A stretch of DNA of 64,000 nucleotides, from assembly GCF_004378255.1 (NCBI RefSeq), contig NZ_SNQG01000005.1:372001-436000 (forward strand). The letters run 5' to 3'. Of the stretch, positions 43,964 through 51,975 are shown in pieces. Positions within the stretch are counted from its first letter, which is position 1; every line of letters begins with the position of its first letter. This stretch comes from Mucilaginibacter phyllosphaerae (lineage in GTDB: Bacteria > Bacteroidota > Bacteroidia > Sphingobacteriales > Sphingobacteriaceae). The notes under the pieces were generated by a model. It was not told the origin of the DNA. It saw only the letters and a program-made list of their open reading frames with translations, and did no database searches. The position numbers and the translations under genes were made by a program.

Positions 43964-44006
43964 CTTACAAGCAGAGGGTCACTGGTTCGAACCCAGTAAC
44001 TCCCAC
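43964..44006 (+). repeat. attR, 43-bp direct repeat
   Basis: This is a perfect copy of the tRNA-Val 3' part (22424-22466), from the anticodon loop to the acceptor end. No tRNA 5' half precedes it, so it is not a functional tRNA. The rest of the region 43793-44135 contains the ATCGG repeats and a terminator. Confidence 0.93.
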
Positions 44007-44008
44007 CA

Positions 44009-44036
44009 AAGCCTCATAGAAATATGAGGCTTTTTT
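44009..44036 (+). terminator. Former terminator of tRNA-Val behind attR
   Basis: AAGCCTCATA (44009-44018), loop GAAA and TATGAGGCTT (44023-44032), followed by a T-run, form a strong terminator 2 bp after the att repeat. It probably served the tRNA before integration. Confidence 0.85.
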
Positions 44037-44135
44037 GTTTTAATTGCTATTTACAGGCAATATAATTGAATGATGGTATGGCGAGGTTAAGGTTAATTAG
44101 CCTGAATAATGTAATACTGTTGTTTTAGCAGCGCG

Positions 44136-44417
44136 TTAATCTACACTTACGGTAAGGCCTTCCTGTTGTAGTATTTTGCGGTAAACCTCCATTTCGGTAA
44201 ATGAGCCTTCCAGCACAGCGCATTTTCCCTCGTTATGAACCTTCCAGGCAATTTTTTCGGCTTGCGGTTCAGAGTAATCGAGGTACTTCATCATGCAGTG
44301 AATAACGTGTTCGAAGGTATTATGGTCGTCGTTCCATAATATCAGGCGGTGCATTTCTTTTAGCCCGGCCATTAATTCTTCAAAGGTAAAAGTTTGTTCC
44401 TGTACTTCAGTTGGCAT
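44136..44417 (-). CDS. clpS: ATP-dependent Clp protease adaptor ClpS
   Basis: With the start MPTEVQEQ (ATG 44417) the protein has 93 residues; a start four codons earlier (44429) is also possible. The ClpS core is clear: LILWNDDHNTFEHVIHCMMK, with the N-degron pocket residues N-D-D, then YSEPQAEKIAWKVHNEGKC and the closing VYRKILQQEGLTVSV. ClpS delivers N-end-rule substrates to ClpAP in the cytoplasm. It is the first chromosomal gene beyond the island. It is transcribed towards attR with about 100 bp to the tRNA terminator. Confidence 0.95.
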   Translation of the reverse strand: MPTEVQEQTFTFEELMAGLKEMHRLILWNDDHNTFEHVIHCMMKYLDYSEPQAEKIAWKVHNEGKCAVLEGSFTEMEVYRKILQQEGLTVSVD

Positions 44418-44524
44418 ATCTATCAGCAAATTTACTTAAAAGCAGCAATAAATGTGTTAAAATGATGTTTATCGTTTTATAAATATTACACAACAAAGCA
44501 CTTATACCTTATATATCATAAAAA

Positions 44525-45367
44525 ATGAAACGCAGCACATCCCTGATCCTGCTTACAGCACTATCGTTTACCTGTACCGTAAAAGCGCAATCCAAACAAA
44601 CACCAAAACTTTTGCCCCCGCCTGCAAATATTACCATTGACGGCAGCCTGAGCGATTGGGGCGATAGTCTGCGTTACCACAACCAGGAGAAAAATCTTGA
44701 TTATACCCTGGCTAACGACAAAGAGAACATCTACGCAGTAATAAAAATAAGCGACAGGCTGGAACAGGCCCGTGTTTTAAATGCCGGCATCACCCTGGGG
44801 ATTGACACGCGGGGTAAAAAGAAAGAGACCTATAGCTTAACCTTCCCGCTGCGCTATCCGGGCAGCCCACCGCCTGCTTTTACACCGCCCAATAACAATG
44901 GTGGCGAAATAACTAAAGAAGAACGCGACGAACTGATGCGCGAACGGATAACCACGCTTAGAAGTATAAAAGTTACCGGTTTTAAAGATATTGAGGGGGA
45001 TATGATCACTACATCAAACACCTATGGCATTAAAGCTGCTATTAATTATGATGCCGCAGGTAACCTGATCTGTGAAACGGCTATCCCGATAAAGTTTTTT
45101 CATGCGGATGATATCGCTAAAAACGATTGGGCATTCAACTTTAAAATTAACGGATTACAAAGGCCAGAACGCGGTACCGAAGGTGGTGATGCGCAAGGCG
45201 GCCCCGGTGGCATGGGCGGTGGACGTGGCGGTATGGGCGGAGGACGTGGCGGCAGAGGTGGCCGTGGCGGTGGCATGGGCCGTGGTAACAATGGTAACGA
45301 TACCAACCGCGGCGAGATATTTAAATCAATAGATTTTTGGGAGAAATTTTCTCTCAGTCAGAAATAA
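44525..45367 (+). CDS. Secreted protein with CBM9-like domain and Gly-rich tail
   Basis: The 280-residue protein has a signal peptide (cleavage near TVKAQ). The main part resembles the DOMON/CBM9-like fold often found in Bacteroidota exported proteins: ITIDGSLSDWGDSL near residue 38, YTLANDKENIYAVIKI and LGIDTRGKKKET. A proline-rich loop with PGSPPPAFTPPNNNGG and a Gly/Met/Arg-rich stretch (about 225-255, GGPGGMGGGRGG) follow. Ligand and function are unknown. It stands alone, convergent with the large plug-domain gene, with a hairpin between the two stops. Confidence 0.75.
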   Translation: MKRSTSLILLTALSFTCTVKAQSKQTPKLLPPPANITIDGSLSDWGDSLRYHNQEKNLDYTLANDKENIYAVIKISDRLEQARVLNAGITLGIDTRGKKKETYSLTFPLRYPGSPPPAFTPPNNNGGEITKEERDELMRERITTLRSIKVTGFKDIEGDMITTSNTYGIKAAINYDAAGNLICETAIPIKFFHADDIAKNDWAFNFKINGLQRPERGTEGGDAQGGPGGMGGGRGGMGGGRGGRGGRGGGMGRGNNGNDTNRGEIFKSIDFWEKFSLSQK

Positions 45368-45399
45368 AAGAGTTGATAACCTAACATCAATTATACAAA

Positions 45400-45437
45400 A
45401 GTCAAAAAATCGCAATGCGAACTTTTGATTTTTGACT
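45400..45437. terminator. Hairpin between convergent genes
   Basis: AGTCAAAAAATC (45400-45411) pairs, with one A bulged, with GATTTTTGACT (45427-45437), and an inner alternative CAAAAGT/ACTTTTG is possible. The A and T runs suit a bidirectional terminator. Confidence 0.55.
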
Positions 45438-45438
45438 C

Positions 45439-48147
45439 CTACTCCACTTTATATCTAAACACCTGCCTGCCAATATTACCGTCGCCATCTATACCTTCTA
45501 CCACTACCCTATAGTTACCTGGGCTGCCGGCATTAAAATATTCAACCGCTGTTTTTCCGTCATCACCTGTTATCAGGTTCGGTTTCCAGAAAATGGTGCT
45601 GCGCAGGTCGGCCAATTTAGTATTGGTTTTAGCATCGTATTGCGGCGAATAAAACTCACGTGCCTTGTAAAATCCTTTAGGATACAATGCACTTACACCA
45701 GACCGGTAATACTCGGGGGTTTCAACCCGGTCGTTACCACGTTTGGTGGTAATTAATATGGCACCATTTGCCGCCCGCGAACCATATATAGCCGTTTTGG
45801 CTATTCCCAATAAAACTTCAACCGATTGTACATTAACAATATTTATATTGTCGGCATCAGCAGCTTCTAAAAACATCCCGTCAATAATAACAGCCATCTG
45901 GCCACCCCCGCGTGATGAGTAAGGCACCCCGTTACGAACAATAACACCCGTAAGCCTGCCCACAAAGCAATCAAAAAACCTTACACAATTAAAATTCACC
46001 ATATCCTTTGCAACAAATGTTTGGTCGGCGTTACCTGCTCCATTTAAATTCTGTGAATTTTTAAAGGCCTCCTTTTTGGCAATGATCTGTACCTCTTTAA
46101 GCGTAATAACATGGTTACCAACCCCGGCTTTTAACTGCTCCGAGTAAAATAACTTATTGTTTAATGCATAATTGCTTAAACTGCTGCTTACATTAATTTT
46201 AAAATCTGCTGCATTTTTATATCCGTTTAGCTTTGCCGGGGGGATGGTATCAAACTTTACTACCACGTCGCGCTTTTTCTTTGCATTGCGTGCCTGCACC
46301 AAAAACCTGGTACTATCCGCAAACTCAAGGTCTTTAAACGCAAAACGGCCCTGTTCATCTGTAAGGGTATCCAGTTTAAATAATCCGTCATCAAAATTAA
46401 GCAGTTCTACCTTGCCTTTAACTACCGGTGCGCCGCCCGGCGTTGTAACCCTGCCAGATATAGTAAAGGCGGTTTGCCGCGGATAAGCATCGGCAACCGG
46501 TTTATTGTTCATGATCTCTTTCCACTGGTAGCGGCGATAGCCCTGGGTAAGCATCAGCAAATCAAGATCGGCACGGGTTTTATCACTTATATTGTTAAAA
46601 TAATAGGCCGGCTGCTCTACATATCCTTTAATATCTGATGTTAGCAACAGGTTGGCCAGGATATTATTTTCGCTGCTCTCATTTACGGGCACTTTGCTTT
46701 CGTCGGTAACTGCTACCGAAAAACTGCCTGTAATGCCTTTGCCGCTTAAACTTTTGGCATCAATATTTAATTTCACTTTTTGCCTTACCGAGTAGCTTTG
46801 CCTGTCGGCGGTTATGGACAGATCCAAAGGTTCCGGATTTTGTATAAACACCAGGCGTTCATTTAAGGGTTCGCCCGTGGCCGAAAACAGCGTGAATTGC
46901 ACTATCCCATTCGGAAACTTACTTTTTGAGATAACCGTTCCAAACATGCTGCTGCCCGGTTTGCTTCTTGCGGCATAATAAACCTTGCCGGCACTTTGCG
47001 CCACTATACTGATCTGCTTATCAGGGTCGTTACTTACGTTATCCTTTGCCATTGATACGGTAAGCCTTATATTTTGCAGGCTGGTGTACAGGTTTAATAC
47101 ATAACCGTTATCTGCCGCCCTGGGCAAGGCTACAGTGCTTTTTGTACCATCGGGATACACAATTTCGGCTTTATAAGTTTTACCGGCCTGGGGTTCAAGG
47201 TCAAACTGGCCCATACCCAGGTGTGCGGTACTCAGTTCTGCTACGGCATTGCCGGTATTATCCACAACGGTGCCCTTAATATCAATGCCTAAGCCATCGG
47301 TACCAATCGCTTTAAATGCAACCCTGGTTGATATTCCGTTAATCATATTACCGCTTTCCGGGAAAAACTGCACGTCAGCATGATTTGCCATAGCTCTTAT
47401 AGGGATACTCTTGTAAATAGTATTCCCCTTAGATACGGTTATGCCGGTAACAATCCTGCCCATACTCAGCAACGCCGCATTATCTGCAGGCACACTTAAA
47501 CGCAGGTTCCCTTCGGCATCGGTAACACCTTTGCCTTTGGCTACCACGGCATTATTAAGCAGCACCGAATAATTTGCCTGGTCGCCCACGTATGCAACAC
47601 CATTTAAATCAGAGTAATTAATAGTGGTGTTGATTACACTTTTGCCATTTTGTGCGGCGTAATTAAATGTGGTTTTTGTAAATACTTTATTGGTTATTAC
47701 ATTGCCAATACTTATAGCCTGGTCAAAAATATAATCGCTGCCTGCATTCAGCATGTATTGGGTATAGGCCCGTATCCGGTAGTTACCTTCATGAATGGTA
47801 TCAGGCAAGGCGAAATCGCCAAAGGCAGTACCATTGGCAATCTGTAATTTAAGGCTTTGTTTGATCGAGTCCTGGTCGTTCACCAATTCTACATTCAGCA
47901 CGCCGCTGTATGCCGACAGCTGATGTGCCGAACCGATGGTAACATAGGCTTTAAACCAGATGTCGTCTCCGGCGGTATAATAAGGTTTATCCAGGTGCAG
48001 GTGCACTTTTTCTACCGGGTGCTCAAAGGTCCACTTTTCCAGTTGCTGCTGTATCCTGGTAATTACATCGTCGCCACTACTAAAGCTATAAATATCAAAT
48101 ATACCGGCAGCTATCAGCAGCCCGGCAAGTAAACGTTTAAAGGCCAT
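45439..48147 (-). CDS. MG2-type protein with TonB-receptor plug domain
   Basis: The 902-residue protein starts with an N-terminal hydrophobic segment (LLAGLLIAAGIFDIYSF). An alpha-2-macroglobulin MG2-like part follows (EKVHLHLDKPYYTAGDDIWF), then several Ig-like repeats to about residue 480. A carboxypeptidase-like domain (ISGRVTTPGGAPVVKGKVEL) and, near residues 720-800, a TonB-receptor plug (GVIVRNGVPYSSRGGGQMAV, NVQSVEVLLGI, IYGSRAANGAILITTKRG) follow, but there is no beta-barrel. It may partner with a SusC-type receptor or act in surface protein handling. It is an independent gene. Plug without barrel is a recurring Bacteroidota design of unknown role. Confidence 0.85.
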   Translation of the reverse strand: MAFKRLLAGLLIAAGIFDIYSFSSGDDVITRIQQQLEKWTFEHPVEKVHLHLDKPYYTAGDDIWFKAYVTIGSAHQLSAYSGVLNVELVNDQDSIKQSLKLQIANGTAFGDFALPDTIHEGNYRIRAYTQYMLNAGSDYIFDQAISIGNVITNKVFTKTTFNYAAQNGKSVINTTINYSDLNGVAYVGDQANYSVLLNNAVVAKGKGVTDAEGNLRLSVPADNAALLSMGRIVTGITVSKGNTIYKSIPIRAMANHADVQFFPESGNMINGISTRVAFKAIGTDGLGIDIKGTVVDNTGNAVAELSTAHLGMGQFDLEPQAGKTYKAEIVYPDGTKSTVALPRAADNGYVLNLYTSLQNIRLTVSMAKDNVSNDPDKQISIVAQSAGKVYYAARSKPGSSMFGTVISKSKFPNGIVQFTLFSATGEPLNERLVFIQNPEPLDLSITADRQSYSVRQKVKLNIDAKSLSGKGITGSFSVAVTDESKVPVNESSENNILANLLLTSDIKGYVEQPAYYFNNISDKTRADLDLLMLTQGYRRYQWKEIMNNKPVADAYPRQTAFTISGRVTTPGGAPVVKGKVELLNFDDGLFKLDTLTDEQGRFAFKDLEFADSTRFLVQARNAKKKRDVVVKFDTIPPAKLNGYKNAADFKINVSSSLSNYALNNKLFYSEQLKAGVGNHVITLKEVQIIAKKEAFKNSQNLNGAGNADQTFVAKDMVNFNCVRFFDCFVGRLTGVIVRNGVPYSSRGGGQMAVIIDGMFLEAADADNINIVNVQSVEVLLGIAKTAIYGSRAANGAILITTKRGNDRVETPEYYRSGVSALYPKGFYKAREFYSPQYDAKTNTKLADLRSTIFWKPNLITGDDGKTAVEYFNAGSPGNYRVVVEGIDGDGNIGRQVFRYKVE

Positions 48148-48193
48148 ATATTAAGGTAGATTATGCGTTCATTATCAAGGCAAATGCCCTGTA

Positions 48194-48730
48194 TTAAAAT
48201 TTATTCTTCCACATCATGCTCTCAACGGGGCGGGTTGTGGGGTTATTGTATTTAGCATTGCTTTTGGTGTTGTACATGGTGGCTATATCACCCTCTACAA
48301 CAAAATATATCAGCTGGCCAATGGGCATACCGGCATAAATCCTCACCGGCTGCGCGCAGGATATCTCCAGCGTCCAGGTATTGCAAAAACCAACATCGCC
48401 CTTGCCTGCAGTAGCATGTATATCAATCCCTAAACGCCCCGTGCTTGATTTACCTTCTAAAAAGGGCACATGCCTGTGGGTTTCTGTGTACTCCATGGTT
48501 ACACCCAAATACAACGTATTGGGCTGCAATACAAAGCCTTCTTTAGGGATCTCGAACCCAATAATTTCATTATGCAGTTTAGCATCCAGTACCCTGTCTT
48601 TATAAGTTGCCAGGTGCTTGCCCAAATGCACATCGTATGAATTTGTGCCCAGGCATTCGGGCTTAAAAGGCTCAATAATTATACTGCCTTTTTCAATCTC
48701 TTCGAGGATGCGTTTGTCTGATAGGATCAT
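48194..48730 (-). CDS. dcd: dCTP deaminase
   Basis: Using the start MILSDKRILEEIEKG (ATG 48730) the protein has 178 residues, the normal Dcd length; a longer frame from 48775 adds 15 unrelated residues. Family signatures are LGTNSYDVHLG, FLEGKSSTGRLGI (catalytic region with R, S and the general-base E), HATAGKGDVGF and AGMPIGQLIYF. Dcd deaminates dCTP to dUTP in thymidylate synthesis in the cytoplasm. It is a single minus-strand gene. Confidence 0.95.
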   Translation of the reverse strand: MILSDKRILEEIEKGSIIIEPFKPECLGTNSYDVHLGKHLATYKDRVLDAKLHNEIIGFEIPKEGFVLQPNTLYLGVTMEYTETHRHVPFLEGKSSTGRLGIDIHATAGKGDVGFCNTWTLEISCAQPVRIYAGMPIGQLIYFVVEGDIATMYNTKSNAKYNNPTTRPVESMMWKNKF

Positions 48731-48815
48731 AATGTATTGCTGCCCTAAATTAAGATTAATTGCCTTAACTCCCAACAGCTATTCTACATTACATCTGCCC
48801 TTAAAAACAGTAAAA

Positions 48816-48839
48816 CCGCATGTACAGAGTACAATGCGG
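48816..48839 (-). terminator. Terminator-like hairpin behind the small lipoprotein gene
   Basis: CCGCAT-GTAC (48816-48825) pairs with GTAC-A-ATGCGG (48829-48839, one bulge). On the minus strand TTTTACTGTTTTT follows. It lies about 60 bp after the small gene at 48898-49017. Confidence 0.55.
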
Positions 48840-48897
48840 CTAATTCAGAAACAGCCTTTTAATATTAAATCATGCCCGCTTTATTGCAGTATAAATT

Positions 48898-49017
48898 TCA
48901 TTGTCGTTCGCCCTTTGTAAGCTGTGCTGCCTGCATTTGGGCCATGCGCTGCTTCATACAGCCCTCTGTTATGGCTACTGCCATCAGTATAATGGCTGCT
49001 ACGTATATCCGCTTCAT
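48898..49017 (-). CDS. Possible small lipoprotein, 39 residues
   Basis: ATG at 49017 to TGA at 48898-48900 encodes a 39-residue peptide starting MKRIYVAAIILMAVAITEGC. Positively charged start, hydrophobic stretch and a cysteine after TEG form a short lipoprotein signal. The rest (MKQRMAQMQAAQ and on) is polar and helical. The reading is supported by a terminator-like hairpin downstream on the same strand. It is too short for most gene callers and I do not know a family. It could also be chance. Confidence 0.4.
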   Translation of the reverse strand: MKRIYVAAIILMAVAITEGCMKQRMAQMQAAQLTKGERQ

Positions 49018-49157
49018 GTTATGAATTATGATGTGATATTGATGGTTGTGGGTATGACGTAAGTTTCCCCGGTTAGTTACATGACCACCTTATTTATTTG
49101 CTTTAATTATTATATTTAGCTGATATAATTTGGCAACCTTTTTTGCAATTTTACCCC

Positions 49158-49796
49158 ATGGCAATAGCGTACCGACAACAAATTGATGATGATACAGAAT
49201 TTGCGCTGTGGAAGATAGAAGAAACCGCCGAAGACTTATACAAGCAATTACAACTTGACGAAACCGAGAAAGCCTATACCAAAAAATTAAGCAAAAGCAA
49301 GCGTTACCTGCACTGGCTGGGCACACGTGTGCTGCTGCGTAAAATGCTGGGTACCGAAGAATACATTGATTGCAAAGCCGACAGCCACGGCAAGCCTTAC
49401 CTGGTAAGCCTGCCTTATCATATATCGCTTAGTCATTCGTTTGATTACGCCGCCGTAATGATCAGCAAAACCAGCCCTGTAGGGATTGATATTGAGCAGA
49501 TAAAAGATAAGGTAGAACGCATTGCCCATAAATTTATGAAACCCGCGGAATTGGGCTTTTTAGAAGATAAAAATATTATCAATCAGCTTTATGTTTGCTG
49601 GTGCGCCAAAGAAGCCGTTTACAAATGCTATGGCCAAAAAGAAGTGAGCTTTGCAGATAATATTACGCTGCTGCCCTTTACCTTTCAGCATCACGATGCT
49701 TTACAGGCTAAACTGCATAAAGGCGCGATAAATATTAATTACCAGGTAGGCTACCTGCAATACGAAGATTATATGATAGGGTACGTGAAGGGATAA
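49158..49796 (+). CDS. 4'-phosphopantetheinyl transferase
   Basis: The start MAIAYRQQIDDD (ATG 49158) gives 212 residues; five extra codons upstream (49143) look non-coding. Sfp/ACPS-type motifs are visible: SLPYHISLSHSFDYAAV, GIDIEQIKDKVERIA (Mg2+ and CoA-binding D-x-E) and CWCAKEAVYKCYG (the W/F-x-x-KEA-x-x-K motif). The enzyme attaches phosphopantetheine to acyl- or peptidyl-carrier proteins. It is the first of three tightly coupled genes with lipB (1-bp gap) and an SGNH hydrolase (4-bp overlap). Substrate carrier proteins are not encoded nearby. Confidence 0.9.
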   Translation: MAIAYRQQIDDDTEFALWKIEETAEDLYKQLQLDETEKAYTKKLSKSKRYLHWLGTRVLLRKMLGTEEYIDCKADSHGKPYLVSLPYHISLSHSFDYAAVMISKTSPVGIDIEQIKDKVERIAHKFMKPAELGFLEDKNIINQLYVCWCAKEAVYKCYGQKEVSFADNITLLPFTFQHHDALQAKLHKGAININYQVGYLQYEDYMIGYVKG

Positions 49797-49797
49797 T

Positions 49798-50532
49798 ATG
49801 AAAAACACCAAAGTAATTTTTAAGGATTGGGGACTGACAGATTACCGGCAAGCCTGGGACCAGCAGGAGGCCCTTTTTGCCGAAACGGTTAAATTAAAAA
49901 CCCAGATCCGTAACCGCAGCCTGGCCGTTGCCGCCGGCAATGCCGAACCTGAAGAGGATGTAGCGACCCCAAACTATTTGATCTTTTGCGAGCATCCGCA
50001 CGTTTACACCCTGGGCAAAAGTGGCAAAGCCGAGCATTTACTACTGGATGAACAAGGCCTTATAGCTAAAAATGCCGCGTATTACCCTATTAACCGCGGC
50101 GGCGATATTACCTACCACGGCCCCGGCCAAATTGTAAGCTATCCAATTTTAGATCTCGACAACTTTTTTACCGATATACACCTATACCTGCGCACACTGG
50201 AAGAAGCGGTTATACTCACCCTTGCCCATTACGGCTTAACCGCCGGGCGCTACCCTGGTTATACCGGAGTTTGGTTTGATGCCGATAACGCCCGTGCCCG
50301 CAAGATCTGCGCTATGGGGGTACGCTGCAGCCGCTGGGTTACCATGCACGGGCTTGCCTTTAATGTTAACCCCGACCTAAGCTATTTTAAAAACATCGTT
50401 CCCTGCGGGATAGATGATAAGGCGGTAACATCTATGCAGCTTGAACTGGGCCATGAAGTTGATATAAATGAAGTTAAAGAAATCCTGAAGCACCATATTT
50501 CCGTACTTTTTGGTATGGAGATGGTATCATGA
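49798..50532 (+). CDS. lipB: Lipoyl(octanoyl) transferase LipB
   Basis: The 244-residue protein shows the LipB signatures: NRGGDITYHGPGQIVSYPIL near residue 98, then GVRCSRWVTMHGLAFNVNPD and the catalytic cysteine with its lysine neighbourhood in NIVPCGIDDKAVTSM. It transfers octanoyl from ACP to lipoyl-dependent enzymes. The coupling to a PPTase gene makes sense because ACP needs phosphopantetheine. An N-terminal extension with EEDVATPNYLIFCEHPHVYT is normal for Bacteroidota LipB. The stop overlaps the next start by 4 bp. Confidence 0.96.
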   Translation: MKNTKVIFKDWGLTDYRQAWDQQEALFAETVKLKTQIRNRSLAVAAGNAEPEEDVATPNYLIFCEHPHVYTLGKSGKAEHLLLDEQGLIAKNAAYYPINRGGDITYHGPGQIVSYPILDLDNFFTDIHLYLRTLEEAVILTLAHYGLTAGRYPGYTGVWFDADNARARKICAMGVRCSRWVTMHGLAFNVNPDLSYFKNIVPCGIDDKAVTSMQLELGHEVDINEVKEILKHHISVLFGMEMVS

Positions 50533-51254
50533 GGTTGTTAACAGCAATAGTTTTAATCAGTACACTGGCCGCCTGTACAAAAGCAGCCGGGCCGGTAGCC
50601 ACAACGGTAGTAATACCCAAAAAAAGCAATATGCCCTCATCCAATTCATTAACTTACCTGGCCCTCGGCGACTCGTACACTATTGGCGAGGCTGTTACGC
50701 AGGACCAGTCGTTCCCCTACCAGCTGGCTGCCCGCTTAACTGCGGCAGGCCGTTCTGTAACCAGCCCCGATATTATCGCCGTAACCGGGTGGACCACTGC
50801 CGATCTTAAGCAAGGCATTATTTCCCGCAATCTGCAAAACAAAAATTATAGCATCGTAACGCTGCTGATAGGTGTAAACAACCAATACCGGGGTTACAGC
50901 AAAGATGTTTACCGTAAAGAATTTGTGGAGTTATTAAATACCGCTATCGGCTATGCAGGCGGCAATATCAAACATGTTTTTGTAATCTCCATTCCCGATT
51001 GGGGCGTTACCCCCTTCGCCAAAAACAGCGGCCGTGATGCCGCACAAGTGGGTGCAGATATAGACCGCTTTAACGCCATCAATAAACAGGAAACCGAAAA
51101 GCTGAACGTAAATTATATAGATATTACCCCGGCATCGCGCCGTGCAGCAGATGAAACAGGGCTGATAGCTGACGATGGCCTGCACCCTTCCGGTAATATG
51201 TACAGCCTTTGGGTAAACCAGCTTTTGCCGGCGGTTGATGAACAGGTTAAATAA
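50529..51254 (+). CDS. SGNH/GDSL-family hydrolase, lipoprotein
   Basis: The 241-residue protein has a lipoprotein signal with LAAC (cysteine 16). GDSL block I is LALGDSYTIGEA, block III is LIGVNNQYRG and block V is DGLHPSGNMYSLW with the catalytic D-x-x-H. These SGNH enzymes hydrolyse acyl or glycosyl esters on the cell surface. It overlaps lipB by 4 bp and is followed 25 bp later by a close paralogue without a lipobox; the two share blocks such as VFVISIPDWG/VFVLSIPDWG and arose by tandem duplication. Confidence 0.9.
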   Translation: MRLLTAIVLISTLAACTKAAGPVATTVVIPKKSNMPSSNSLTYLALGDSYTIGEAVTQDQSFPYQLAARLTAAGRSVTSPDIIAVTGWTTADLKQGIISRNLQNKNYSIVTLLIGVNNQYRGYSKDVYRKEFVELLNTAIGYAGGNIKHVFVISIPDWGVTPFAKNSGRDAAQVGADIDRFNAINKQETEKLNVNYIDITPASRRAADETGLIADDGLHPSGNMYSLWVNQLLPAVDEQVK

Positions 51255-51279
51255 ATTGCACTGCTATATAACTTAAAGT

Positions 51280-51972
51280 ATGAAAACTGCCTTGTGCTTT
51301 TTAATGGCAATTGTATTGGCTGGCACAGGCTTTTGTCAATCACCTAAGTCAACCACAGCCACTGCAGATTCGTTGCGTTACCTGGCCCTGGGCGATTCTT
51401 ACACCGTTGGCCGTTTTGTACCTACTGCCCAAAGCTTTCCTTACCAGCTTACGGCCAGTTTAAAAAATAAGGGGGTAAATGTTGCCTTGCCCAAAGTGCT
51501 TGCCCAAAACGGCTGGCGTACCGATGAATTATTAAAAGGCATTGGCGAACCCGCCAAAAACGGGACTTTTGATTTTGTAACCCTGCTGATAGGCGTAAAC
51601 AACCAATACCAGCAAAAAGATCACGACACTTACCAAACCGAATTTGCCCAGATACTGAATGCCGCCATCATTATGGCTAAAGGCAATCCAAAACATGTTT
51701 TTGTATTATCCATTCCCGACTGGGGATCTACCCCATTTGCCAATGGCCGTAACCTGGACAAAATAACCGCTGAGATTGATGAATATAACCTGATCAATAA
51801 AGAAGTGGCAGATGCCGCAAAAGTGCACTACATCTACATAACCGGCATATCCCGCACCGACGGTACCAACGCCGACCTGGTTACTACCGACCGCCTGCAC
51901 CCCTCCGCCAAAATGTACAGCTGGTGGGTTAATAAAATAGCAAAAGAGGTTGGGAAGGAGATTAAGAGATAG
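51280..51972 (+). CDS. SGNH/GDSL-family hydrolase, secreted paralogue
   Basis: The 230-residue protein has a signal peptide (MKTALCFLMAIVLAGTGFCQ) without a convincing lipobox. GDSL blocks are LALGDSYTVGRF, LIGVNNQYQQ and DRLHPSAKMYSWW, with the serine, asparagine, aspartate and histidine intact. It is a tandem paralogue of the preceding gene and probably differs in localisation, being soluble in the periplasm. It ends 3 bp from the end of the convergent L-serine dehydratase gene. Confidence 0.9.
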   Translation: MKTALCFLMAIVLAGTGFCQSPKSTTATADSLRYLALGDSYTVGRFVPTAQSFPYQLTASLKNKGVNVALPKVLAQNGWRTDELLKGIGEPAKNGTFDFVTLLIGVNNQYQQKDHDTYQTEFAQILNAAIIMAKGNPKHVFVLSIPDWGSTPFANGRNLDKITAEIDEYNLINKEVADAAKVHYIYITGISRTDGTNADLVTTDRLHPSAKMYSWWVNKIAKEVGKEIKR

Positions 51973-51975
51973 GGC

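Larger units (their letters stand above)
22424..44006. mobile_element. Genomic island of about 21.6 kb integrated in tRNA-Val
   Basis: The element is bounded by a perfect 43-bp direct repeat of the tRNA-Val 3' part (22424-22466 and 43964-44006). It carries a tyrosine integrase next to the right end (42554-43792) and a small excisionase-like HTH gene near the left end (22754-22984). Its DNA is visibly richer in A and T than the flanks. No conjugation or virion genes are recognisable, so it is either mobilised by a helper or no longer self-transmissible. The cargo is dominated by probable defence or conflict genes. After removal, the tRNA and the gene downstream (clpS) would be neighbours. Confidence 0.92.

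Noticed and set aside
43964..44006. Second tRNA-Val gene
   Set aside because: Only the 3' part from the anticodon loop is present; it is the att copy, not a gene.
22424..44006. Interpretation as a prophage or conjugative transposon
   Set aside because: No capsid, terminase, portal, tail, relaxase or transfer genes can be recognised in the cargo.
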